64,000 nucleotides of DNA from Clostridia bacterium (GTDB taxonomy: Bacteria; Bacillota; Clostridia; Oscillospirales; Acutalibacteraceae), in NCBI GenBank assembly GCA_017403185.1, contig JAFQON010000006.1:17006-81005 (forward strand), written 5' to 3'. A program made the position numbers and the translations under genes. Position 1 is the first letter of the stretch, and every line of letters begins with the position of its first letter. Shown here in pieces: positions 51,399-60,687 of this stretch. The notes beneath the pieces were generated by a model, which saw nothing but the letters and a program-made list of their open reading frames with translations, did not search any database and had not been told where the DNA came from.

Positions 51399-51578
51399 TT
51401 AGGCTGTATCTTTATCATTGGAATTTGCTTTTTGTTCCGCTTTCCACTTTTCAAATTCTTTCTGACCTTCTTCGCTTTCGTAGTATGCAATGATGTCGGG
51501 CAGAATACAGCGTGCTATATCTTCGATAACATGCTCAGGCAAATCCGATTTAAGTCTTATTTTCTTCGGGCGTGACAT
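51399..51578 (-). CDS. Small element-associated protein
   Basis: The 59-residue product (MSRPKKIRLKSDLPEHVIED ... EFEKWKAEQKANSNDKDTA) is charged and helical, with a basic N-terminus and no membrane segment. AAAGGAGAACT precedes ATG at 51578. It is found next to the XRE and recombinase genes on the same strand and might be an accessory factor, for example for recombination, but there is no direct evidence. Confidence 0.6.
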   Translation of the reverse strand: MSRPKKIRLKSDLPEHVIEDIARCILPDIIAYYESEEGQKEFEKWKAEQKANSNDKDTA

Positions 51579-51669
51579 AGTTCTCCTTTCCTTGTTAGTT
51601 GGATTTGCAGGATGTGTAAAACACATGTCTTATTTTCACTTTGTTACTTGATAAACACTCCTATCTAAC

Positions 51670-51723
51670 CAAAAAGACACCTATGACATTTGATGCCTGC
51701 ATCACAATGCTCGGCGGTGTCTT
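51670..51723 (-). terminator. Terminator of the first DUF2971 gene
   Basis: On the minus strand AAGACACC pairs with GGTGTCTT over a long loop that holds an inner GATGC-AG-GCATC hairpin. TTTGG follows. Confidence 0.65.
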
Positions 51724-51848
51724 AAGTGTCTTAATTTCTTTTTTCAAGTATATTATAGCGGATATAATTTTTTATGTCAAATTTTTTTGAATAATAATAC
51801 TAATAGCCTAATATTTTTGTTAAATAAAATTATTTATGCAACTACACA

Positions 51849-52847
51849 TCAAAAACGTATGGGAATTCTTGATTGGTATATTGGTACAGAACTATAACCT
51901 GAAGCTAACAAAAGCTCTTTAATACTTCTCTTAGCAATATCAAATTCTGTTATTGGAGATACAGTTATTCTTGATATCGCTTCTTTCGGAACAACAACAT
52001 TTAAATACGGTACAATCAAACCTCTTTTTACGCAAAAATCTTCATACATTTTTTTATTGTTGACGCCTAAATATTTTCTTGATTCATTTTCGCTATGTGC
52101 AATGCGTTCATCAGCAATACAAATCACTATTCTATACTCGTTTTCAGATTCAAATTTATTGCTCTTAAAAAACAAACCTTGTGCATCAATATAACTTCTC
52201 AACTTAAGAATTGCGTAGCTGAGAGCTTTGTCCCCCCAAATGTTTCTTTTATCCTCTATGGTATTAGCCAACTGTTCAATTTCAAACATCTGTTGTTTTT
52301 CTTTATATAACACTTTCCCGTGATATACTAAAAAAGCATCTACTGCATTTTCTTCTTCAATGCTAAATGTATTTAATAACTTTTCAATATTAAAACCAAT
52401 GTTATATCCTTCATAAAATCCATTATTAACATAATAGTTCCACATATTCAAAGAATCGCATTCACTGCACATACAAAACAAAAAATGTCGACTCGGTCTA
52501 TATGGTAATTTAGGAACTTCGTTAAAAGAAATCTCATTTAAGGATAAAGATTTTATTCCTTCAAAACTGTTTCCTTTCAAAAGCTCATTAACAGCTTCGT
52601 TAAAAAGCGGATATGTATTAGGGTGATCCTCTATGAATTCTACTAACACCTTAAGAAAATAAAGCGTCTCAGATTTATCGTTCATATATCTTGCATCTGT
52701 AAATCTAAGTGTTCTATTCTTTAATATTGATAAAAAAGCATTAGGCGAAGTATAATGATATAAATTTAACGATAATTTTTCATTACTTTTTTCTAAGCCA
52801 AATTCTTTTATCATAAAAGAAGAATTCTTTGATTTATAATTCATCAT
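51849..52847 (-). CDS. DUF2971 domain protein, shorter type
   Basis: The 332-residue protein shows the DUF2971 pattern: LYHYTS at 29-34, TLRFTDARYMNDKSE at 46-60, FCMCSECDSLNMWNYY at 124-139 and ESENEYRIVICI at 234-244. No membrane segment. Proteins of this family are common in mobile and defence-associated DNA, but their reaction is not established. The gene is AT-rich. The site before ATG is weak (GAGAAGATATG). It lies in the same orientation as a second, longer DUF2971 gene 357 bases upstream. Confidence 0.82.
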   Translation of the reverse strand: MMNYKSKNSSFMIKEFGLEKSNEKLSLNLYHYTSPNAFLSILKNRTLRFTDARYMNDKSETLYFLKVLVEFIEDHPNTYPLFNEAVNELLKGNSFEGIKSLSLNEISFNEVPKLPYRPSRHFLFCMCSECDSLNMWNYYVNNGFYEGYNIGFNIEKLLNTFSIEEENAVDAFLVYHGKVLYKEKQQMFEIEQLANTIEDKRNIWGDKALSYAILKLRSYIDAQGLFFKSNKFESENEYRIVICIADERIAHSENESRKYLGVNNKKMYEDFCVKRGLIVPYLNVVVPKEAISRITVSPITEFDIAKRSIKELLLASGYSSVPIYQSRIPIRF

Positions 52848-52933
52848 ATCTTCTCACTCTCCGTTTCTTCTAACAAAAGTACATCTTCAAAATATATACT
52901 TTACATATTTCAAATTAATTATATCACTAATTG

Positions 52934-52978
52934 GCAAGCAGGACAAGCGGATATCCGCTTGCATCAAAGACTGCTTGT
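52934..52978. repeat. Nested palindromes between the DUF2971 genes
   Basis: CAAGCGGAT-ATCCGCTTG (52944-52961) is a perfect 18-base palindrome inside GCAAGCAG (52934-52941) and CTGCTTGT (52971-52978). The intergenic stretch 52848-53204 also has GATTTTGC-TTTC-GCAAAACC and a terminator; it holds no gene. Confidence 0.65.
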
Positions 52979-53111
52979 GATTTTGTTCAGGAATTCTATC
53001 CGTTCACTTAATCAGCAAGCAGTGCAAGTGTACGTACATTTTGCAAAACGGCGATTTTGCTTTCGCAAAACCGCTGCTGCTTGTTGGTGAATTTCTTCCC
53101 CAAACCCCTAA

Positions 53112-53149
53112 CAAAAATCGGAGAGAAAATTTAAAAATCTTCTCTCCGA
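53112..53149 (-). terminator. Terminator of the second DUF2971 gene
   Basis: On the minus strand CGGAGAGAA pairs perfectly with TTCTCTCCG, followed by ATTTTTG. Confidence 0.82.
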
Positions 53150-53204
53150 GCAGCGTCCGTTGGGCTTGTATTACTAGGTTAAAATCAATTTTGTAGAAAA
53201 ATTT

Positions 53205-54863
53205 TTAATTGTCATCTAACTTTGATTCGCTTTCTAACGAAACCGTAATCATTTCTTCTCCGAACCATTTCAACTCGCAGTGTTTCTCTACCATTTCTAA
53301 AATATTAGATATAAATTTTTGTGCCGTATGGTATTCGTTTAAAGAAATTTTTTTGCAGAGCATTAAATCTGCAATGCTAGTTTTTATGGACTCTGAACTT
53401 TCCTTTGCTTTGAATATGAATTCATTTATCTGCAGAATTGCCGTTGTGGTTTGTGGTTCTTCCATAAATTCAGATAATTCTACATTCATATTTTTACAAT
53501 AACGATTAAAGGATGTTTTTAAAAAATATGCATCGCTCAAAAAATCCAATGTGGTAGATAACACATTCATCATCGAAGCAACTTCAAATTGTCCATTTTT
53601 CATAGCATCAATCGCCTTTTCTGAATTAGATGACATTTTTTCGACAAGAGACACTGTGTGTGCTGAAAGAAGATTTATGTACTCAATTTCTCTGCCCTCA
53701 TCAAACAAAAAAGACTCAGCAGTCATTTTCTCTCTTGATAAATTATAATCACATGGATTAATAACTAACTGGTAACAGTCAACATTGTTTTCTTGACATA
53801 CATCCCATATCAGCAATTTGCACATATCATCTAAGTTTAAACCTAATGTTATGGATTTAATAAATGGGACATTAATAAACATTGGTGTGTACGGTTGTTC
53901 ACAGGTATTGATAATTCGCCACTCTTTTTCATATTCCCAACACTTATTTTTTGCAAGAAGATATGATATAATAGCACTCATATTTGTTTCATCTGTTTTA
54001 AAAATGCCATTTTCATCTTTCTCTAATTTGCATATTCCTAAATCCTTAAGTGTTATTGTGGGGCGTTCATTTGAATATTCGACAGGATATACAAACCCAA
54101 TAAATTTATTCATTTTTTCAAAGTCATATTCAACACAGATACCCGAATAAGAATTTGCATAATGAGCCCACATAAGGTGATTATCCCATCCGCTTGCACT
54201 AAAACAGGATATTGTTAATTTAGATAAAAAATCTTTAAGAAACGGAAGATATATCTCGTCTCTGACCTCTACAACTTTTTCTTCTAACAACTTTAATGCA
54301 TCTTCGATATTTAAAATATCAATTATTGTTTTTTCTTCAATTTCTATACCTTTATAATCTTTTATGAGTACAGAAAAAATCAAGAAAGACTGCTTGTTGA
54401 AATAATTTTTAACATCTGGTGGACATTTTTTATATAGTCTATCTGCATTTCTCGCAACAAAAACAGATAGATTATTGGTTGGCACATGAGATATAGCGCT
54501 TTGTGTTAAAATATATTTTTTTAATTTGTTCAACGCAGCAATGAAACCAACACTCTTACCAATAATCTTAAATTTCAGAAAGCTTTTTAAAACTGTTTTG
54601 AGGCTTTCATCTAAATTAATGTCTGCTTGATTAAGAACTAAATCAATGCATTCATCATAAATTTTTTCTGTCGAAAATCCAATTATCGAGTCAAATGGAT
54701 CGTTCATTTGTAATGGAGTGCGAGCAAAAACAACCCCATGTCGAATATTTTCAATATCATATATAGTAGCAACATCTCTTCGACAAGCCCTATATTGATA
54801 AAATAAATTGCCTGATTTTTTTATTTCATCCTTCATTTTCAAAAATGATAATTCACGTTCCAT
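53205..54863 (-). CDS. DUF2971 domain protein with a long C-terminal extension
   Basis: The 552-residue protein starts with DUF2971-type blocks: FYQYRAC, RHGVVFARTPLQMNDPFDS (41-59), ISCFSASGWDNHLMWAHYANSYSGICVEYDF (218-248) and YEKEWRIINT (311-320). An inserted helical region fills 65-215, longer than in the neighbouring homologue. Residues from about 395 form a helical extension (VSLVEKMSSNSEKAIDAMKN ... FISNILEMVEKHCELKWFG) without recognised family. Soluble. GGAGATGTAATAT precedes ATG. The gene is strongly AT-rich. Function unknown; a defence or stress role is suggested only by context. Confidence 0.8.
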   Translation of the reverse strand: MERELSFLKMKDEIKKSGNLFYQYRACRRDVATIYDIENIRHGVVFARTPLQMNDPFDSIIGFSTEKIYDECIDLVLNQADINLDESLKTVLKSFLKFKIIGKSVGFIAALNKLKKYILTQSAISHVPTNNLSVFVARNADRLYKKCPPDVKNYFNKQSFLIFSVLIKDYKGIEIEEKTIIDILNIEDALKLLEEKVVEVRDEIYLPFLKDFLSKLTISCFSASGWDNHLMWAHYANSYSGICVEYDFEKMNKFIGFVYPVEYSNERPTITLKDLGICKLEKDENGIFKTDETNMSAIISYLLAKNKCWEYEKEWRIINTCEQPYTPMFINVPFIKSITLGLNLDDMCKLLIWDVCQENNVDCYQLVINPCDYNLSREKMTAESFLFDEGREIEYINLLSAHTVSLVEKMSSNSEKAIDAMKNGQFEVASMMNVLSTTLDFLSDAYFLKTSFNRYCKNMNVELSEFMEEPQTTTAILQINEFIFKAKESSESIKTSIADLMLCKKISLNEYHTAQKFISNILEMVEKHCELKWFGEEMITVSLESESKLDDN

Positions 54864-55056
54864 ATATTACATCTCCATTTACCAATTATTATATAAAGAA
54901 AAGTGTTCGCACAAATGTTCGCTTTTATTATAGGCTTATTTTAGTTTTATGTCAAGAATTAATTAATTTAGAATAACCGTATTCCTTAAAATGACCTCTG
55001 AAAATCTTCTAACACTTCAAGGTTTATTAATAATATCTAATAGGAATAGCGTAGCA

Positions 55057-55147
55057 CAAGGGTTACCTTGTCTGATGAAATCAGCGGAACGGAGTTCCGA
55101 GAATTTCGAAGAAATCGCAATGGCACCGTAAACGGTGTATAATTGCG
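55057..55147 (+). repeat. Array of five small hairpins
   Basis: In direct succession: CAAGG-GTTA-CCTTG (55057-55070), CTGAT-GAA-ATCAG (55072-55084), CGGAAC-GGA-GTTCCG (55085-55099), ATTTC-GAA-GAAAT (55103-55115), and CACCG-TAAA-CGGTG (55124-55137) enclosed by CGCAAT/ATTGCG (55116-55147). All stems are perfect and no U-run follows. It fills part of the 373-base gap 54864-55236, otherwise AT-rich with the promoter at 55178. Confidence 0.75.
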
Positions 55148-55177
55148 CACTTTTACAAAGTGGTTTATCTATCCCCA

Positions 55178-55206
55178 TTGACATTTATTCCGTTTGCAAC
55201 TAAAAT
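55178..55206 (+). promoter_or_regulatory. Promoter of the two-component/ABC operon
   Basis: A perfect TTGACA, a 17-base spacer and TAAAAT, about 30 bases after the hairpin array and 31 bases before the ATG. Confidence 0.8.
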
Positions 55207-55236
55207 TATATTATCTCACCGAAAGGAACAACCGCT

Positions 55237-55950
55237 ATGCTCAATATTGCTGTGTGCGATGATGAATTGATTGAAATTGAATATCTGACATCGCTTACGC
55301 AGGAGTGGGCAAAGTCAACCAAAACCGCCGTTAACATTTCGGGATTTGCGAGTGCGGAAGCGTTTCTTTTTAAGTATGAGGAAGATAAAAACTTCGATAT
55401 TCTTCTGCTCGATATTCAGATGAAAGCTATGGACGGCATTGAACTTGCTGAGAAAATCCGTGAGAACAACAGCAGCGTTCAGATTGTTTTCATAACCGGT
55501 TTTCCCGATTACATTTCTCGTGGTTATGATGTTTCGGCGCTTCATTATCTGATTAAACCAGTTGAGAAAGAAAAGCTTTTTGAAGTCCTTTCAAAGGCCT
55601 GCGACAATCTGAAAAAAGAAGAGAAGTTCATTCTGCTTTCCGTTGATAACGAAAGCTTCAAAATCAATCTGAAAGATATAATTTATGTTGAAGCCTTCGG
55701 ACATTCAAGCTGTGTTGCTTGCGAAAACGGTGAGCACAATGTTAAGCTCCCGATTTCGGATATTGCCAAAATGCTTGATGAGAGTTTCGCTCAATGCCAC
55801 CGTTCATACATAGCTAATATTCAGCATATTTCAAGAATTACCAAAACAGATGTAGTCTTTGACAATGGCAAAAGCGTTCCTGTTTCAAGGCGAATGTATA
55901 ATGATGTAAATATGGCATTCATCAATTTTTACAGAGGTATCAATCAATGA
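55237..55950 (+). CDS. LytTR-family response regulator (AgrA/VirR-like)
   Basis: The receiver domain begins LNIAVCDDE, with the phosphorylated aspartate at residue 59 in FDILLLDIQM, and has the conserved YLIKPVEKEKL. The C-terminal LytTR DNA-binding domain includes FKINLKDIIYVEAFGH, FAQCHRSYIANIQHI and VPVSRRMYNDV. It would bind paired direct repeats upstream of target promoters. GAAAGGAACAACCGCT precedes ATG. Its stop overlaps the kinase start (ATGA), so the two are coupled; the target is probably the ABC exporter downstream. Confidence 0.93.
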   Translation: MLNIAVCDDELIEIEYLTSLTQEWAKSTKTAVNISGFASAEAFLFKYEEDKNFDILLLDIQMKAMDGIELAEKIRENNSSVQIVFITGFPDYISRGYDVSALHYLIKPVEKEKLFEVLSKACDNLKKEEKFILLSVDNESFKINLKDIIYVEAFGHSSCVACENGEHNVKLPISDIAKMLDESFAQCHRSYIANIQHISRITKTDVVFDNGKSVPVSRRMYNDVNMAFINFYRGINQ

Positions 55951-56690
55951 ATTACTGGATTATTGCCTCAGCGATTGCAGGCGTTTTGCTTGCAATCGTT
56001 CTGGCGGTTGTTTTCACGAGAAGATATATCCGCAATTTTACGGACAAGCGTATTGCCGAATATCAGAATGACCTCATCACAAAGCATTGCGAGGAAGTTC
56101 AGAATATTTATAAAACTATGCGAGGCTGGCGTCACGACTATAAAAACCACATTCAGGTTATGCGTGCGTCACTTGAAATGGGCAATCTAACTGAACTCGG
56201 CAACTATCTCGGCGAACTATCGGTTGACCTTAACACGGTTGATACGGTTGTCAAAACCGGCAATGTTATGGCGGATGCTATTCTCAACAGTAAGCTCGCA
56301 CTTTGCAAAGCAAGAAATATCCCTTATGAGGTTACTGCAACTATTCCCGAAGAATGCGGTGTCAATGATGTTGAGCTTTGCGTTATCATCGGCAATCTGC
56401 TCGACAACGCAATGGAAGCCTGCGAAAAAATCGAGGACAAAACAAAGAGATTTATCCGTGTTTATATCGGACTTTTTAAAGCTCAGCTTTACATAAATGT
56501 GACTAACTCTATGATTGGCACTCCTGCTAAAAAGGGAAAGGTATATAAATCTTCAAAGGGTGAAAATCACGGCTTCGGACTTATGAGAGTTGACTCGGTT
56601 GCCGATAAGTACAACGGCTTTGTCAACCGTCAGTTTGAAGACGGAGTGTTTGGAACGGAGATTATGTTACCGTTCGTGCAAAAGAAATAA
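55947..56690 (+). CDS. GHKL-type sensor histidine kinase with a short membrane anchor
   Basis: One N-terminal helix (residues 4-24) replaces the five to seven helices of AgrC-type kinases. The phospho-acceptor histidine is residue 63 in GWRHDYKNHIQVM. The N-box NLLDNAMEAC and G-box HGFGLMRV complete the GHKL ATPase domain. Without a visible outer sensing domain it may sense through the transporter or another partner. Overlaps the regulator gene by four bases. Confidence 0.9.
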   Translation: MNYWIIASAIAGVLLAIVLAVVFTRRYIRNFTDKRIAEYQNDLITKHCEEVQNIYKTMRGWRHDYKNHIQVMRASLEMGNLTELGNYLGELSVDLNTVDTVVKTGNVMADAILNSKLALCKARNIPYEVTATIPEECGVNDVELCVIIGNLLDNAMEACEKIEDKTKRFIRVYIGLFKAQLYINVTNSMIGTPAKKGKVYKSSKGENHGFGLMRVDSVADKYNGFVNRQFEDGVFGTEIMLPFVQKK

Positions 56691-56700
56691 CCATTCGTGC

Positions 56701-56728
56701 AAAAGCAACCTTTTCGGGTTGCTTTTTT
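56701..56728 (+). terminator. Terminator between kinase and ABC genes
   Basis: AAAAGCAACC pairs with GGTTGCTTTT, followed by TT. Direct repeats of TTCGTGCAAAAG precede it. It may limit read-through into the ABC genes. Confidence 0.8.
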
Positions 56729-56753
56729 GGTATGTTAATGACGGGTGATAAAT

Positions 56754-58571
56754 ATGAGTAAATCTAAAAAGAAGAAACGGTATAATCTGTTTCAAAATTT
56801 AAAATTTGCATTCAGGCACATTCATTCTTGGGATAAATGGGCTTTGCCTGTTTATTTTGCAAAAACTCCTTTAGAAATTATTTACCGCTTGGGAACATCA
56901 TATTTTGCACCGATTGTTATTGCACTTGTTGAAAGCGGGAAAAGTGTTGGTGTAATTTTGTCGGTTACCATAGCAATAAGCAGTATTCTTGCACTGTCTG
57001 CAAAGTATAATCAGCGATTTCTTGCAATCACAAGAAATAAACGACAGGATATAAGCCATAGGTTTGATATGATGCTTGGTTCAAAAATTATGAACATGGA
57101 CTTTGAAATTCTCGAAGGTCCTTACGGTAAAAACAAGTTTCAGAAAGCCAAAAACTCTCTCGGCAATGAAGGTGTTTATGTCTTTATCGATTATTTCTTT
57201 GAACTTATAACTGCAATTGTTGGCTTCACAAGTTTTGTAGTTATTCTCTCAACACTTAATCCGTGGATAGTCGTTATTCTGTTTATATCTTTTGTGTTGC
57301 CGCTTCTTGCTGATTTGGTTGCAGATAAGCTTGTTAACGGCACAAAAGATAAAAGAGCAGAGATTGACAGACACCTCAACTATATGACCAAAAGCTCCAG
57401 AGATTTTTATATAGCCAAAGATATAAGGCTATATAATATGAGAGATTGTCTGCAACGAATGAGTGAATATTTCATTGGCGAAAAGAAATTCTGGACAAAC
57501 AAGGTTTATCTTTATTATTTTATATCAGATGTTGTAAGAACATTTATGGGCATTGTTGTCAGAGGAGGTGCTTATGCGTATCTGATTTATATGTGTCTGA
57601 CTTCGGATTTGAGCGGTTCAGAGCTTGTTCTATATATCACATCGATTTTAACTTTCGGAAATTGGATTTCAAATCTTGGCATGAGCATCAACTCAGTGCA
57701 TCAGCTCAATATCAGTATGTGCGATTACAGAGAATTTCTCGATATTGAAAACACTATGGAAAATAAAAACGGTTTGCCGATTCCGAGTGAACAACCTTAT
57801 GACATAAAGATAAAAGATTTGAGTTTTACATATCCCGGAAGCGAAAATACTGTTTTGCAAAACATAAATCTTCATATTGCACCCGGCGAAAAACTGGCTA
57901 TTGTCGGTCTTAACGGTGCAGGTAAAACAACTCTTGTTAAACTGCTTTGCGGTCTTTACAGACCAAGTGACGGAGAAGTGTTGCTCAACAACACAAACAT
58001 TGCAGAGTTCAACAGAGATGAATATTATTCAATTGTTTCCGCTGTTTTTCAAGATGCAAGATTTATGCCTATAAGCATTGCCGAAAACATTTCAATGAAA
58101 CCGATTGAAAAATCAGACATTGAAAAAATCAACTATTGTATCGAACTTGCGGGACTCTCAGATAAAATTTTAAGCCTTAAAAACGGTATCGAAACAAAAC
58201 TTGTTAAGAACGTAAATGATGATGCCGAAGAACTTTCGGGCGGCGAAATGCAAAAACTCCTGCTTGCGAGAGCGATTTATAAAAACTCACCTGTAATTAT
58301 TCTTGATGAGCCTACTTCTGCACTTGACCCGATTGCAGAAAATGAAATGTATCTGAGATACAGCGAACTGACAAAAGGAAAAACTTCCGTATATATTTCT
58401 CACAGACTTTCGTCAACAAGATTTTGCGACAGAATAGTTCTTCTTGATAACAATACAATTACCGAAACGGGAACTCACGATGAACTTATGGCTCTTGGCG
58501 GTAAGTACGCAGAAATGTTTGCTATTCAGACTAAATATTACGAAAGGGCAGGTGAAAAGAATGAAAATTAA
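56754..58571 (+). CDS. ABC exporter half, permease fused to ATPase (first)
   Basis: The 605-residue protein has an N-terminal membrane domain of about six helices and a C-terminal ATPase: Walker A GLNGAGKTT (about residue 385), Q-loop VFQDARF, signature LSGGEMQKLLLARA, Walker B VIILDEPTSALDP and an H-loop histidine in VYISHRLSS. No peptidase C39 domain. It overlaps the second ABC gene by 11 bases, so they probably make a heterodimer exporting a peptide, lipid or drug. GGGTGATAAAT precedes ATG at 56754. Confidence 0.92.
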   Translation: MSKSKKKKRYNLFQNLKFAFRHIHSWDKWALPVYFAKTPLEIIYRLGTSYFAPIVIALVESGKSVGVILSVTIAISSILALSAKYNQRFLAITRNKRQDISHRFDMMLGSKIMNMDFEILEGPYGKNKFQKAKNSLGNEGVYVFIDYFFELITAIVGFTSFVVILSTLNPWIVVILFISFVLPLLADLVADKLVNGTKDKRAEIDRHLNYMTKSSRDFYIAKDIRLYNMRDCLQRMSEYFIGEKKFWTNKVYLYYFISDVVRTFMGIVVRGGAYAYLIYMCLTSDLSGSELVLYITSILTFGNWISNLGMSINSVHQLNISMCDYREFLDIENTMENKNGLPIPSEQPYDIKIKDLSFTYPGSENTVLQNINLHIAPGEKLAIVGLNGAGKTTLVKLLCGLYRPSDGEVLLNNTNIAEFNRDEYYSIVSAVFQDARFMPISIAENISMKPIEKSDIEKINYCIELAGLSDKILSLKNGIETKLVKNVNDDAEELSGGEMQKLLLARAIYKNSPVIILDEPTSALDPIAENEMYLRYSELTKGKTSVYISHRLSSTRFCDRIVLLDNNTITETGTHDELMALGGKYAEMFAIQTKYYERAGEKNEN

Positions 58572-60435
58572 AGAGATTATTGAAATTATAAAACAAGATC
58601 TTAACACTACAAAAAGAGCAATAAAACTTATTCAAACATTTACTCCCAATTATTTTCTTCATTCTTTTCTGTTTGCTTTTGATTTAGCAGCTGCACAGTA
58701 TATCGGTTGTTTTCTTGCGGCAGAAATTACAGATGAAGTAACGGGCGGTAAAGATATAAAAAAGATGGCAATAATGGTTGTTGTTATGGTTATATCAGAG
58801 CTTGTGCTGGTACTTCTGAGCAAGTATTCGTGGCGAAGAATAAGGGTAAATGAAATCATAACACAGCAATGGGAAGAAATTTATCTCAACAATAAAAGTT
58901 TCTCAATGGACTACAAAAATATGGAAGATCCCGAAATCAGAGCAAAGCGACAAGCTATTGTCGATAACCGTAATTTGGGTGGACTATCCTATCTTGTTTC
59001 AAGATTGTCACATATAATGCGAAATATAATAAACATTGTTTTCAGCATTATCATGGTCGCTGATATGTTTTTCAACCATTCCGACAAACCGCTTACCGGA
59101 ATTGTTGCTTTTGCAGATTCGTGGGTTGCATCCTTATTGCTCGGTGTAGTAATTATTATATCGTGTGTTGTTTCATTCATAAGTGTTCAGTATGTTGAGA
59201 GCAAGGATTATATAATTAACAAAAAGATTTCTGCTACTAAAAAGATATATTCTTATTATCTTAGCGATTATCTTGATGACAGTAAGGCTTGCAAGGATGT
59301 TCATATTTTCAATCAGCAGGAGCTTATAGTAAATGCTTCAGATAAAATACATTCAAAATGGCTTTCACTTATAAAAGATAAAAACGAATTAACCAAGAAA
59401 TATGGAGAAAAAACACAAGTTATTGATTACATTATTCTCGGACTTATTTATTCGTTTGTTGCTCTCAAAGCGATAGCAGGAACATTTGGTATCGGCAGTT
59501 TTGTAAAATATGCAACTTGCATTCAGAAACTCATGTGGAATACGAATGATTTCAGCCTTATGCTTTCAAGAATGCACTCGCTCAATAAATACATCGAAGA
59601 TTTCTTTGAATATGTTGATACACCAACCGAAATGCACTATGGTACCATTCCTACCGAAAAACGAATGGATAACAAGTATGACATTGAGTTTCATAATGTC
59701 AGCTTTAAGTATCCTAACACCGAAAACTATGCCATCAAAAACCTCAATCTTAAATTTAAGGTTGGTGACCGAATTGCGGTTGTCGGTATGAACGGAAGCG
59801 GTAAAACAACGATGATAAAACTCCTTTGCCGTCTTTATGACCCGACAGAGGGATATATCACACTTAACGGCATAGATATTCAGAAATACGATTATGAAGA
59901 TTATCTGAAACTGTTTTCAGTTGTGTTCCAAGATTTCAAGCTATTCTCATTCTCTGTTGGCGAAAATGTTGCTGCAAGTGTTGATTATGATGAAGAAAAA
60001 GTATGGTCATCACTTGAAAAAGCGGGTATGCTTGAAAGGGTAAAGGCTATGCCGAAAGGACTCAAAACTCCCGTTTACAAAGATTTTGAAGAAGACGGAG
60101 TTGAAATCTCAGGCGGTGAAGCGCAGAAACTCGCAATCGCAAGAGCACTCTATAAAGATGCTGCGTTTGTTATCCTCGACGAACCCACCGCATCGCTTGA
60201 CCCCATTGCCGAGCACGAAATCTATTCCCGTTTCAACGATATGGTCAAGGATAAAACAGCGGTTTATATCTCCCACCGTCTGTCATCCTGCCGTTTCTGC
60301 GACAGAATCCTTGTGTTCGATAACGGTCAGCTGATTCAGGACGGCTCGCACGAAAATCTCCTCGAAAACCCCGACGGCAAATACAGCGAACTCTGGAATG
60401 CCCAAGCACAGTATTATGCGGAGAATAAAGTGTAA
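58561..60435 (+). CDS. ABC exporter half, permease fused to ATPase (second)
   Basis: The 624-residue partner has a six-helix membrane domain and an ATPase with Walker A GMNGSGKTT, Q-loop VFQDFKLF, signature ISGGEAQKLAIARA, Walker B FVILDEPTASLDP and VYISHRLSS. Both nucleotide sites of the pair look intact. ATG at 58561 follows GGCAGGTGAAAAGA; an open frame back to 58444 lies inside the first ABC gene and is unlikely. The last 400 bases are richer in GC than the first part. Confidence 0.92.
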   Translation: MKIKEIIEIIKQDLNTTKRAIKLIQTFTPNYFLHSFLFAFDLAAAQYIGCFLAAEITDEVTGGKDIKKMAIMVVVMVISELVLVLLSKYSWRRIRVNEIITQQWEEIYLNNKSFSMDYKNMEDPEIRAKRQAIVDNRNLGGLSYLVSRLSHIMRNIINIVFSIIMVADMFFNHSDKPLTGIVAFADSWVASLLLGVVIIISCVVSFISVQYVESKDYIINKKISATKKIYSYYLSDYLDDSKACKDVHIFNQQELIVNASDKIHSKWLSLIKDKNELTKKYGEKTQVIDYIILGLIYSFVALKAIAGTFGIGSFVKYATCIQKLMWNTNDFSLMLSRMHSLNKYIEDFFEYVDTPTEMHYGTIPTEKRMDNKYDIEFHNVSFKYPNTENYAIKNLNLKFKVGDRIAVVGMNGSGKTTMIKLLCRLYDPTEGYITLNGIDIQKYDYEDYLKLFSVVFQDFKLFSFSVGENVAASVDYDEEKVWSSLEKAGMLERVKAMPKGLKTPVYKDFEEDGVEISGGEAQKLAIARALYKDAAFVILDEPTASLDPIAEHEIYSRFNDMVKDKTAVYISHRLSSCRFCDRILVFDNGQLIQDGSHENLLENPDGKYSELWNAQAQYYAENKV

Positions 60436-60440
60436 TAGGT

Positions 60441-60464
60441 AATCCCCCATTCAAATGGGGGATT
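60441..60464 (+). terminator. Terminator of the ABC operon
   Basis: AATCCCCCAT pairs perfectly with ATGGGGGATT around TCAA, followed by CTTC. The rest of 60465-60748 is AT-rich with no gene; it holds the next promoter. Confidence 0.82.
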
Positions 60465-60687
60465 CTTCATATTTAAGCAAGGTCTAGTGTTATTAGCATC
60501 GTCTAAGAACTTACTCCACGTGTTCCTTTTGTAAAGATGGTATTTAAATGAAGTGCAAAAGAGATTATTCATAAAAATCATTATTATATTTAAATCTAAA
60601 GATTGATTTCCATTATTGTTTTATTTTTAAATTTTTTATACACATTTAGGTTGATAAACCATAATTTTCACAAAAAAATTCTTTTAT

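Noticed and set aside
51671-51723. CRISPR-like repeat unit
   Set aside because: A single inverted repeat with no spaced direct copies; it fits a terminator. No CRISPR array or cas gene was seen in the window.
58444-58561. Upstream extension of the second ABC gene
   Set aside because: Lies inside the first ABC gene; a ribosome binding site points to ATG 58561.
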